Assembly: GCA_014621405.1 (NCBI GenBank)
Contig: JAANBC010000021.1
Span: forward strand, 62,001-126,000
Direction: 5' to 3'
Origin: Stylonectria norvegica
Lineage: Eukaryota; Ascomycota; Sordariomycetes; Hypocreales; Nectriaceae
DNA length: 64,000 bases
In this document: piece by piece, positions 54,901-64,000 of the stretch
How positions within the stretch are numbered: position 1 is the stretch's first letter
Layout of the letters: every line of letters begins with the position of its first letter
Translations under genes and position numbers: made by a program
The notes under the pieces: model-generated
Seen by the model: the letters and a program-made list of their open reading frames with translations, nothing else
Database searches by the model: none
Told to the model about the DNA's origin: nothing

Positions 54901-55980
54901 TCCAAGGCGCAAGACGTCGACTGAAGCAGCGCCTCTCCCCTGAAGCCACCCCGGCTTGGTACCTGGCGAGTACGTCCCTCGCCGCCTCCTCTGCCACATC
55001 CGCCACGCGCAGTACAAGCGCGCCGCCCGCCCCAGGGCAGCTAGCGCAGATGGAACAGGTACTGAGGTACGGACGGTTGCTAGTTGCCGCGGGCGGTGGG
55101 CGGTGCGGTTTGTGCTTTGTATAATGTAGGCGGGCGGTGCAGTCCAGTCCATGTGTTGTCGAGCTGGCCGGCCGCTGTGAGCCAGCCGGCGGGCCCTCTG
55201 ACGCTTCAGCGTGGTCCCTGCACTGCAGGGCACGTGAAGTACAGGTACCTGCTCGTGCTGGGGCCTCTTGGCCCTCCAGGCCTTCACTCCACTGTATTCC
55301 AGGGTTCCAGCAGGCTGTCTCGCTGTGCCTACTGCTGGAGTGAGGTAATGCGAGGTACCTACGGGTGCACCTCATGTACGTACCTCCACCGTCTTTGTAC
55401 TCTGTACTCCCTCTCTTTGGTGCTCTTCTTTGGTGCTGGCCGCGCTCCCGCCGTTCCCCCATTGTCTCCGCTCCCCCAACTTGCTTTCTCTCTCCTCCTC
55501 TTGTCGTCCAAGAGAGTTGCCTCTCTCTCCTCTGGTCGACGCTCTCCCGTTGCAGCTGTGGCTTTGTGTTTGTTGCGTTGTTCAGTGCTACCGGGGACAA
55601 AGTTTACTCTTTGTTGCTCCTTTCAAGCTCTCAAGCTTTACTGGGACGCCTTGTTTGAGTTTCCCTCTTTCGGCTGCCCCAGCCGCCTGAACAGCTGCCT
55701 CACTTTCAGATGACAATGTGACGACGACCCTCTTCACTTTCCGCTCACAAAATCTCCTGGACAGCCAGACTCACTGCGCAGTTTGTCACTCCTCCAACAC
55801 ACCGATTTTTTTACGAAACTCCCTTCACGAACAATCTACCGACAACAGTACCTGCACCGACACCGACACCGAAACCGCTGCCTCCCAACGGCCTTGACCC
55901 AAATCAGCCCCATCCCATACGGGCCATACCCGCGCCATTTCGCACCCTACGGCCTGCCCAGGCTCGGGACAACTTCCACC
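48976..55980. other. 7-kb gene-poor region
   Basis: The left end (to about 49150) is the LC8 promoter. 49161-49301 is an AT-rich patch of about 140 bp. From 49300 to 52500 there are several short open frames on both strands whose translations look plausible but match no family I know; the best is listed at 50919-51653. 52500-55400 is GC-rich with no supported gene. 55430-55980 is strongly C/T-rich on the plus strand and is the likely promoter and leader of the ELL-type gene. Confidence 0.4.
50919..51653 (-). CDS. Orphan ORF with a possible intron
   Basis: The minus frame is open from 51653 (just after a CCTAG acceptor-like site) to the stop at 50919. Its first part, AFLDESTQTGGAIVTTAIRC followed by MSYFGQMTAS and QKFIPYGNKK, is protein-like and ends at a GTAAGT donor (51488-51483). 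A matching acceptor CTACAG (51389-51384) with a GAACTAAT branch point defines a 105-nt intron that keeps the frame. The second part is Arg/Ser-rich and less convincing, and the plus strand is also open across it. No upstream exon with a start codon was found. Possibly a gene fragment. Confidence 0.22.
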   Translation of the reverse strand, partial: HPPTAFLDESTQTGGAIVTTAIRCMSYFGQMTASSSNSQLDDAKGQKFIPYGNKKVSLVHEILPHPGLSKRKGAYELIRGLPRANSENLQGLKQRTLIEKRIMERLHARRIAPSNSDGRCTAESSSRRFLFSVLPLGFMGLGDTRPARFTQVEVEVSRPAYQRQQRPESVIILIHQPFSASSWCSDITRPRQSLPGRLFSFRSAKIGRLSLRWKANCLKSRPLASLLSNSRHSIFLSAVYSDRK

Positions 55981-58292
55981 ATGAACTCGCTCAAGGTTCC
56001 CGAAGCAGGCCTGTTGCTCGAGGGCTCGGCTGGCAAGGACTCAGCCCCGCCGCCGCAGGCTTTCGCTCTCACCCTGAGCGACAATGTTATCGAGAACATG
56101 ATTCAGTGCGTCCGAGACGGCGGCGATATACAACTTACTTTAGGAGCGAACCCGGTAAGTTGCTCTCGCTTGACCAATTCATACACCAACCTATACCTCG
56201 TGTGCCCACTTGTGCCCACTGCTGGTTCACCACTACATGCAGTGTAGATGCGGCCACTGCCTTGAGCCTCTTCGGGCCCTCTGGCGCAACTAGTTTGCTA
56301 ATTCGCCCCGTGCCTTCTAGACCTTCAAGTATGGCTCCAACTCCCATGCCGTCGCGCCTCCGACCGACTCGTATCCTCACGAACTCTTCCTCACGAGGCC
56401 CTTCGAGTCGACGCGAAAAGCAGAGAAGTTAGCCAACACCGGGTCGTTGTTCTCGAAACCGAAGTCTGCTGCTCCCCCGACAAAGACCCGGGTCGATAAG
56501 GCGGAGAATGTTATCGAAGTGAAGACTAAGAATACGAAAACCATGAAAAGCAATCCCTCCTCTGGGGTAGATTCTGGCATCGAGGCCCTGCAGAGTGGAC
56601 TGGCGGCCCATGAAGCCTCACGGGAGAAGTCAGTATTCCCCATCGATGATACCGACATGACTGTGCTAACTGTATGGCTAAAGGGCTCGCATGGTTGCTA
56701 AGCTACCAGCGACAAAGAAGGCAGCTGCAAAGGCCAAGGGCAAGCTGCTGTCAGGATACGCCTCGACGCCACGATCAATGCCAGCATCCCCCAACCCTGT
56801 TCCGCTTGGTTCGCCATCACTCCAGCCGACACTCTCTGCCTCGCAGCAGCACATGGAAAGAATTAAGGAGCAGAGATCCACATTTGTGCACGAGCTCGCC
56901 GTGCAAGAACAAACCCTTGACTATCTCAAGAGCAAGTGGACGGGCAAGGACGAGGATATGAGACCGACCCTGGAAAAGGTGGCAGATTTTGTCCCGGAGA
57001 CAAAGACCTGGCGCATGACCAAAACACATTGGAAGGAGCTCGACGTTTGGAAATACGACTATGATACCCAAGAACTGCGGCAAACGGCGATCGAGAACGC
57101 GATCCGACAGTATGACAAACAGAGGTTTACATCCTCTCAAACAGAGTGGCAGAGGCTGCTGCCAATGGAGGAGCGAGGACAGGGCAAGTGTTTGAGTCGA
57201 CTGCAAGCAGGTTTGGCCAAGGTTTCTGCGCAAGCTGGCCCGAGAATCATGGTGCAGAGAGCGGACGGCAGCTCAACACCCCAAGACGACATGGACTCAC
57301 TTGATATTGACTACCCCAGTGGCGGAGGAACGAGCATGTCACGATCCACCTCCAACCCCATACCAGCAAAACCCAAGAAGCTTTCCGGTAGCGCTGCCCT
57401 CTCCAAGAGACTGCTGAGCAACAGCAAGGCGAAGACCTCGAAACCCACTCCGAAAGCAACCACGAAGGCCACCCCAAAGCCAGCTCCCAAAACCTCACCC
57501 ACCAAGCCTAAGATGACGGGATCCAAGGCGGCCGGTCCCAAAGCCAACGGAGGCCGAGTCTTGTCGAAAGAGATCATTGAAAACTCGGATTCGTCTGGGG
57601 ACGACACACCTGTCAAGGCGAAGCCGGTGGCTAAGTCAGCACCTAAGCCAGTCTCCAAACCGGTGGCCAAACTCCCAGCTAAACCGGTGGCCAAGCCAGT
57701 GGCTAAGCAGAACGATACTGTGGCAACGAAGCCTCGGCCGGTGGCAAAGGAATCTACCAGACAGCCGATGGCGAAGCGACCTCGCGAAGACGACGACTCG
57801 AGCTCTAACTCTGAGGCTCCTTTAGCCAAGCGTGCCAAACCCGCGGTTTTGCCTGGTTCCCGACTGAAGCATCGACCATCTGACGCTAGTCAGAATTCCC
57901 GAGGAACGGCTAACACTTCGTCCTCGCTCAAGAGCAAGACCACATCGCCAGCCAAGTCGTCCCCTCTGGCGTCCTCACCGCCTACGAATGCCTCGGACCT
58001 TGAAAACGAGGTCGTGCGAGCACCGCCAATGGTCAAGAAGCGCAAGGCGGTGGGCGAAAACAAGCAGCCACCAAGCAAGCGGTCTGCGGTGGCGCCAGTT
58101 TCCAGCTCGGTCATGGATCAGGCGCACAAGTTCAAGGTCTACTACCAAAAGTATGAGACCTTGCACTATGAGATTGCGGCACTCGAGGCCCCGCCAACTC
58201 AGAAGTTGGAAGACCTCAATGAAATGCGGGATCGGTTGCTACACATGAAGAGGGAAATCTACAGACAGTGCCCTCCCTCGGAGAGTGACTAG
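55981..58292 (+). CDS. ELL-type RNA polymerase II elongation factor
   Basis: Predicted nuclear factor that stimulates RNA polymerase II elongation. Exons 55981-56154, 56321-56628 and 56684-58292 give 696 aa; the start has a good context (CCACCATGA). The N-terminal region (residues 1-110, FALTLSDNVIENMIQCVRDG, then TFKYGSNSHAV) resembles the fungal ELL N-domain. The middle is a long Lys/Pro/Ala/Ser-rich disordered stretch with repeats of KPVAK type and basic KKRK clusters. The last 55 residues (FKVYYQKYETLHYEIAAL, then LNEMRDRLLHMKREIYRQ) match the helical occludin/ELL homology region. Intron 2 needs a GTCAGT donor to keep the frame, which is less common; the GTATTC four bases later would run into a stop. 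Family call is moderate; the gene itself is secure. Confidence 0.78.
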
Positions 58293-59927
58293 GTGGCGGG
58301 GTAATATGCGAGTCGGGTGTGATTTTCGGGGCGCACAGCATGATGAACATTGCTTTTATTTGCATTTGCATTGAGGGTTTACGGACACGGAAACGGGGAT
58401 ACGGGGATTTGCATGACAGGAAAAGAACCATTTACGGACGGTCTACTAGTTCTCCGACTATTTGTCGTTTTGATACCACGCGAGCAATAACTGGAATAAG
58501 ATATTTCAGATACAACGCAATACAGATATGTTTTAAAATAGGCTGATATGTTTGTGCCTTCAAGATGCAGTTTGCTAGACTTCGAAACCCGTGTGTATGA
58601 GGTCGATTCGTTGCCGGGTTTTCTGAAACGCGGGGAGAGCCTCACATCCTCAGCTCTCTTGGCAAGGGTCCGTTCTATTTACGTCTGTGATTGAAAGACT
58701 GCGAGCGACCACTGATTCTTGTTTGAGATACGCGCTAGGAGCCCTAGGGGTTTTTCCCGAAACGCGTTTGCGTGGTCCTTGAGTTTTGGCAACTCAGGTT
58801 TCAGAGTTCGTAGGGGGGACTCGTAGGGAGGACTTAGGAAAGGAGATCTAACGAACAGCACATCAAAGGCGTTTGACTGTGGCTACTGTTATATGTTAAC
58901 GGAAAGGCTTATTGTCTAACATGCCCGGGTTTGAGCCGTTACCATCCAGGGAAACACCAGTCAAATGAGCGGGGAAACAAAACTGGTATAACAGCTCATC
59001 ACCCTGCGCATTCATAGGTAGTGAAGTGCTGTTCACAGGTCGAAGAAATCAAGGACGCGTTCTGATTAAGTCCCACACTTCAGGGTCGATGTAGACACCA
59101 AGAATGTCCTACTTGTTGGGGATAAGATTATAGATGACATAGAGTGGTTCATGTCATAAAAAGATACCCTATATCACACAACATGACTCTGAGAAGGAAG
59201 GCTAGTGAGTGAGCACCGAAAATGCCGTAGGTTCCTGATACTCGAGCCATAAGATCTGTAGGTTAGAAGATAAAACTTTGCCTTATAGTCCTGCGTCAAT
59301 GTCGTGAGGATGTTGATCTGAACAAACGTGAAGATTAAAAGTGGAACCGGGCAATTGACAATGGAATTGAAGTCGAGATCTGGAGGGGCAATAAGGCCAG
59401 CCAATCGGCAGACAGTGGGGGCACTGCGGCTACTCCACGTGGGGGAACAGCCCGGCGCCCGACAGCGGCACAGCGGGCAGGCATGCACGGACCCCTGTGG
59501 CTGTGGTGTGCTTGCCTCCTGTCACCAGGGAAGGAGCGACGGTTTTCTGCCTTTTTTTTGCCTAGTCGCCCCTTTAGCTCGATTTTCTCCCTGCCTCCGC
59601 CAACGACAACAGGGCCCAAGAGAATATTCTTTTTTGATACCAACTGACAGAAAGACGAGGGATCCTCTTCCCCGTGGAACCGATCGACTTCGCTGCCTCC
59701 CGCATGCGCTGGCTGTGACGGTAACACCGCAAGCGCGTAAGTGATAAGCCGACATCCACCTCAAACCTCATTCAAAATAGCCGCGATGCGTGCCTAAAGG
59801 TGCTCTCGCAGGAGCACGCGTAGAGGATAAGACCCCATTGCATCTACATTCTCCCTTCTATTCTCGATCATTCGTCTTTCTCTTGTTCCATCATAATCTT
59901 ATTATCGTTACTCTTCATTTTGCAAAC
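58293..59927. other. Intergenic region
   Basis: About 1.6 kb. The left part is the 3' region of the ELL-type gene and the right 300 bp, C/T-rich, is the promoter and leader of the methyltransferase gene. The open frames at 59328-59744 (+) and 59335-59727 (-) lack ATG starts and domains. Confidence 0.45.
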
Positions 59928-61054
59928 ATGGTCCTCGCGACGGAGGACTTCCCCCAGATGTGGGAGCGTCCCAGTTTCGCTCAGCTGGGCGACGTCCTGA
60001 AGAGTCTCGAGCTCAACCCGCCCATCTGGAACCACAAGCGCAGCCGTTCTGACATCCTGGAGCACCAAGAGTCCCTCGCCAGCCAGCGGAAGGGTGAGGT
60101 CACGCGATATCTGGCAACTATCATCAAGAGCCCCCTGGCTTGGATCGACGACGACGACGAGAAAGAAGTCATCTGGACACAGGCTAGCAAGCGAATGACG
60201 GAACGGTGCGGACGGACTGCCATGGGAGAGGTTATTCGTTCGTGGCCTTTTGACGGCGAGAGCGTGGCCTCGGAGCCCTTTGAGCTCATTATCCGGGAGC
60301 CTGCGTTGACGGGCGACTCGTTGGGGTTCAAGACCTGGGGCTCATCATATGTCTTGTCGCAACACCTGCCCCGTCTTGCAGATACGTCTCTGTTCCGGCT
60401 ATTCGACGAGACGATGGGTCAGCCTCGTCCCGATGTCCTGGAACTCGGTTCGGGAACAGGCCTGCTCGGAATAGCCGCCGCGGCTCTGTGGAAGGTTCCT
60501 GTAGCACTGAGTGACCTGCCAAATATTGTTTCCAACTTGAAGGATAACGCGGCCAAGAACGCCGCCCTGGTCGAGTCTCACGGTGGTTCTCTCAGGGTCG
60601 GGCCCCTGACCTGGGGCGGCAGCGAAGACGATATTGACCAGACGCTCTTTGGACAAGCATTCCAATTCAAGGTACGCTGACGAATGATCCTCACAACAAA
60701 CAAGCGCCAACCCGTGACTCTTAATTCTAGATTGTGCTCGCAGCTGACCCGCTGTACGACGACGACCACCCAGCTCTGCTGGCTTCGGCCATCTGCCAGC
60801 ATCTTGCGCTTGGCTCTGAGTCTCGCGCGGTGGTCATGGTTCCCTTGCGGGATGCAACCACGAAGAGACTGCTCGAGTCCTTCAAGCAAACCATGTTGGA
60901 CCTCGACACGCCGCTCTTCTGTGACGAGGAGGATGAGCTGGCGGGCCAGGATGACTGGACCGACGACGAGGACGCGGGTCAGGTTCGGTGCTGGCTGGGC
61001 ATCTTCTCACGTGGAGGATCACCGCTGACGGTAGTCGGTGATGGTTTGTCGTAA
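59928..61054 (+). CDS. Protein-lysine methyltransferase, EFM2/Rrg1-like (MTF16 family)
   Basis: SAM-dependent methyltransferase related to the METTL21/EFM2 group, whose members methylate lysines on translation factors and chaperones. Two exons, 59928-60671 and 60731-61054, give 355 aa; the intron has donor GTACGC and acceptor TCTAG. The N-terminal 110 residues are specific to the fungal subgroup. Key sites are SWPFDGESVASEPFELIIRE, the GxxxW-like GFKTWGSSYVLSQHL, motif I VLELGSGTGLLGIAAA at 170-185, the acidic SDLPNI loop near 195, and the family's ADPLYDDDHP (D/N-PLY) motif just after the splice site near 253-262. The C-terminus has a conserved RCWLGIFSRGG. Yeast EFM2 and fission-yeast Rrg1 are the closest named relatives I know; the substrate is inferred only. 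Confidence 0.82.
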
Positions 61055-61959
61055 GGCAGGCTCGTAGACTATAGACTTGGATCGTAGACGGGGGAGGGGA
61101 TTAGAGGGGATGCTATGGAAACAATAGATTCTACTAGATTCTACTTAGACTTGTTAGATATAGAAAGACAATAGACTGTGACGAGATGCAAAAAGGAGTC
61201 ACGAGGGTAGATGACCAGCGCCACCCGAGTCAACACAATGCTTCCGCTCCACCCTTTCCCTCTCCTCTGCTCACACTTGACACTCACTTGACACTCTACT
61301 CTCCACAAGAGTGCACCCCTTAGCCCTTATCAGCTGGCTATTCACTGTCAAACGGCCTCGACCAGCTGCAGCCGGCGAAGCATTTAACCCGCAGCCCTCT
61401 AGCCTGCGCGCTCTCTCTCTCTTTCTCCCTCCACACTCACTGCAAACAACAATTTCTCCTGCTACACTCTTCTCCTCGTCACCACCGTTGCTCCATGCTT
61501 GCATGGCTGCGTTGACTCTTCTGCCAGTTGGGTCAGTTGCACGCTTCATTTGCAAGATTCTATCAGTGATTGGGCCGCTTCTTTTGCTGCCTTCATCTGG
61601 CTGTGCTGAAGCACTTTCATTGCGCTTTTCTTTTGGCGTTCCGAGACCGCTCTTTTGTTTTCGCCTCAGACGCAAATCATTGTTTTCGACTTTACACCGA
61701 CGACTCTAGAGCTTCCAATCTGCCTACTCGGAATTCGAGCTGATACTTCGCTGCCTCGCCCTCACCAACTAATTTCGTCGAAACACAACTAACTAATCTA
61801 CAACTGAGGCATATCTTCCCACCTCATACCTTTTCCCGAGCTCCAGATACACATCTCAACAGTCGCGAACCTATCTCACAAACTTAATCTCCTCCTCCTC
61901 CTCCGATTACCTTGCCCCAACACCCGAGTACCACCTGTCTATTCCCCAGCTCTGTAACC
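61055..61959. promoter_or_regulatory. Upstream region of the right-edge gene
   Basis: C/T-rich from about 61380 to 61930 on the plus strand, as expected for a promoter and long leader. No gene is supported. Confidence 0.5.
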
Positions 61960-64000
61960 ATGGTCGGGCAAAATGTATACCAAGAAGAAGAGATAAAGTT
62001 CATTCTCGCTTTGTTCATTGCCGGCAAAGAGGGGCCGACCATCACCGATGAATACGACGCCAAGTTCGGCAAGCGGCTGACCCCGAACCAGCTTCGCTAT
62101 GTGAAGAACAAGTACGGAAAGGATCCCAAGTACAAGTAAGTGAACACCGCCTCCCAACCCCCAGCCCCCCCCTTTTGCATCGTCGCTCCGAAAGTCTAAC
62201 GTGATGCTTAGCACTGTCATGGTCAACACAATAGTGAGCTGCAAGAAAAGCATAAAGCGAAAGGCTGAAGGCGAGGGGTACGTCGCTCCCCCATGTCCTC
62301 CCAATCCTCCTAATTTTGCCCCCGGCCCTCATCTCACCAGCTCTACCCAGCCTCGGCCGCGAAAAGCCCAAAGAGGCTCCGTTCCGGGAGACTCCAGCCC
62401 ATCTCGAGCAGGAGTTGCCAAACTACGAAGCAACCCTCCCCAGCCTCCCCGCCGTCCAACTGTCTATCGAGAATCAGTTCTCGCCCCAGGAAGCCGACCT
62501 GCCTCTCCAACTAGAGATACCCACTCTGTCTCCCCGCGACATCAAACCCATGCGTCTTCCAACGATACCAGCAACCAATACAGCGAGGCAACTGCTCGAG
62601 GCTGGCCCTCGTACTATCACGACCTCAACAACGAATCAGTCGATGGGACCGCCGCAGATCTCTCCTCCATGGCCAAATTCCCATCTGCTAACGGGAGTCG
62701 GGCCAAAACACAGTAATGCAACTCAACATATGTCGCAGATGCCGAGCTCGTATGGGAACATACCCTACTACCACCAACCCCAACAGCCTAATATTCAACC
62801 GGCTCAGCATCGCCACTATACCAGCGAGTATCCGCAGAACACTCCAGGGTCCGTGTCTCACCCTGAAAACATTTCCGCCATGTATCCCGACAATTTGCCT
62901 CCTTTCCCGGAAAACCAGCCGACTCCCCTTCATCAACAACAATACCACCCGACTCCTTTCCAACAGAGTCATCCGGTGGACATATCCGGGATATCATACG
63001 ATAACTCGCCACCGTTGGGTAACTTCCACGGCACAAAACCCCTTCAAATGTATCCGGATATGTTATCGAGTTCCTATCCCCTGAACTCTGAAACGGTGTA
63101 CCCCGAACTTTCGCCGGCGATTCCTCCAGGCACGTATAATGCACACCAACCCACAGGGTTGCCAATGAACTCGCCCCCTTCATACGGCCTTCTGGACAGT
63201 CCCTACGTCCATCATAATCAGAACCACTCTCCGGAAAACTACTTCCATCGGAGTCAACCAGGGCATTTTACCCCTTCCGTACCTCTTCAAATCTCGCCGT
63301 ACCAGTCAATGGCTCAACCTACGAAGGCCTATCAGCAGGTTCCGCAAAGTCAACAATACTCCCCAAACCAACCATCTCACCCAAATTCTCAGCGTTGGGC
63401 ATATCCACCAAAGAATACCGCGCCTTTTCCCGGGCCGTCCTACCAGCTTCCACGGGAAGAAGAACCCTTTAACCAAGTGAAGCCCCACGAAGCCCTTCCG
63501 AATAACCCGTATGACCTCAACCCACCCGCCGGATACGAGACACCCCCAGCGGGCATCTCAGAGAATCAGTACGTCGAGATCAATCAGGCCATCAACCTCA
63601 TAAGTCCCCCCGCACCCGACTCAACCACCATGCAGAACCCTCAGCCCACCAACTCAGCTCCTGTCGAGACGTTCTCAGCATTAACCGAACCAATCAGCGT
63701 AGGTACCGAGCTTTGGGCCGACCAAGCCTTCACACTGGAAGATGTGCTGACGGGGGATCTTGTCCCGCTCGCACGCCGAGTCTCCCAGAACCCCGAACCC
63801 TCGAGCCCCGTCTCCCCGCTAACGGCGGTATTCAAAGTGAAAGAAGCGCAGGATGAGGACGACGAATTCTCCGACGATACAATAGATCCAAGAGTTCTTA
63901 ATGGGATCTTTTCGACGCCTTTGCTCGAGGCCATCTCTTCGCCGCCGGAAGAACTACCGTCCACACCGCCTGGCCCTGGGGATTTGGGTATCAAACCCGT
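61960..64000 (+). CDS. Large Q/P/N-rich protein with N-terminal helical domain, 3' cut by window edge
   Basis: ATG at 61960 in a good context (AACCATGG). Proposed exons are 61960-62135, 62212-62277 and 62351 to the window end; the phases agree (first intron GTAAGT...CTAAC...CTTAG, second GTACGT...CTAAT...CCCAG). Skipping the small middle exon also keeps the frame, so its inclusion is uncertain. From 62352 the frame stays open for 1.65 kb with no stop. The first 58 residues look like a compact helical, possibly DNA-binding domain (EEEIKFILALFIAGKEGPTI, then LTPNQLRYVKNKYGKDPKY). The rest is disordered, rich in Gln, Pro, Asn, Tyr and Ser (YHQPQQPNIQPAQH; YHPTPFQQSHP), with short acidic hydrophobic patches near the end (ELWADQAFTLEDVLTG). 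This resembles a transcription factor with an activation tail; no family name is claimed. Confidence 0.78.

Noticed and set aside
54854..55713. Long overlapping frames on both strands (248 and 209 codons)
   Set aside because: Neither starts with ATG; they overlap each other almost fully and lie in the GC- and C/T-rich upstream region of the ELL-type gene.
59328..59744. Overlapping plus and minus frames of 130-138 codons
   Set aside because: Both begin with GTG; they lie in the promoter side of the methyltransferase gene and have no domain.
62201..62716. 171-codon plus frame rich in Pro/Ser/Arg
   Set aside because: It overlaps, one base out of frame, a much longer stop-free frame that joins correctly to the N-terminal exon; only its start (62212-62277) may be a true small exon.
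1..64000. CRISPR arrays, rRNA operons, intact transposons, biosynthetic gene cluster
   Set aside because: No regularly spaced direct repeats, no rRNA sequence, no transposase or reverse transcriptase domain and no polyketide, peptide-synthetase or terpene enzyme was seen; the organism is a eukaryote.

Overview
This window is nuclear DNA of a filamentous ascomycete. The coding genes carry short GT-AG introns (about 50-200 bp) with CTRAY-type branch points, untranslated leaders are often C/T-rich, and both strands are used. The closest pointer to the group is an AbaA-type TEA-domain conidiation regulator whose sequence is of the form seen in Sordariomycetes, most likely Hypocreales; this placement is from memory of the family and was not tested by search.

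Layout. 0.5-11.8 kb is gene-dense: mitochondrial lysyl-tRNA synthetase (+), a TOS1-like cell-wall glycosidase (-), the ROK1 DEAD-box helicase (-), an NTF2/SnoaL-like protein (+), and a five-part hypothetical protein of 655 aa in four exons (-). 13-15.6 kb holds two accessory genes, a small low-complexity protein and a DUF3669 protein, separated by an AT-rich island with a 16-bp tandem repeat. 16.2-26.1 kb holds housekeeping genes: PIG-P (GPI synthesis), VPS8 (CORVET tether), a GPALPP/DUF3752 protein and a membrane-anchored RING-H2 protein. After a 4.5-kb gap come a cyclophilin H-type isomerase and a secreted protein that begins with histidine after signal cleavage. A 3.5-kb gap then leads to abaA and the pre-rRNA processing factor MRD1.

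43.9-56 kb is gene-poor and looks accessory or decayed: orphan open frames, AT-rich patches, a repeat open in several frames, and one real housekeeping gene, a seven-exon LC8 dynein light chain whose exons are too short to show as long open frames. 56-64 kb returns to normal density with an ELL-type elongation factor, an EFM2/Rrg1-like methyltransferase, and a large Q/P/N-rich protein that runs off the right edge.

The genes do not form a pathway cluster. Loose themes are cell wall and secretion (TOS1-like, PIG-P, the His-starting secreted protein), endosome and ubiquitin (VPS8, RING-H2), ribosome biogenesis (ROK1, MRD1) and conidiation (abaA). Exon boundaries below were set by hand from splice sites and reading-frame phase; every multi-exon model given as a firm gene sums to a whole number of codons.
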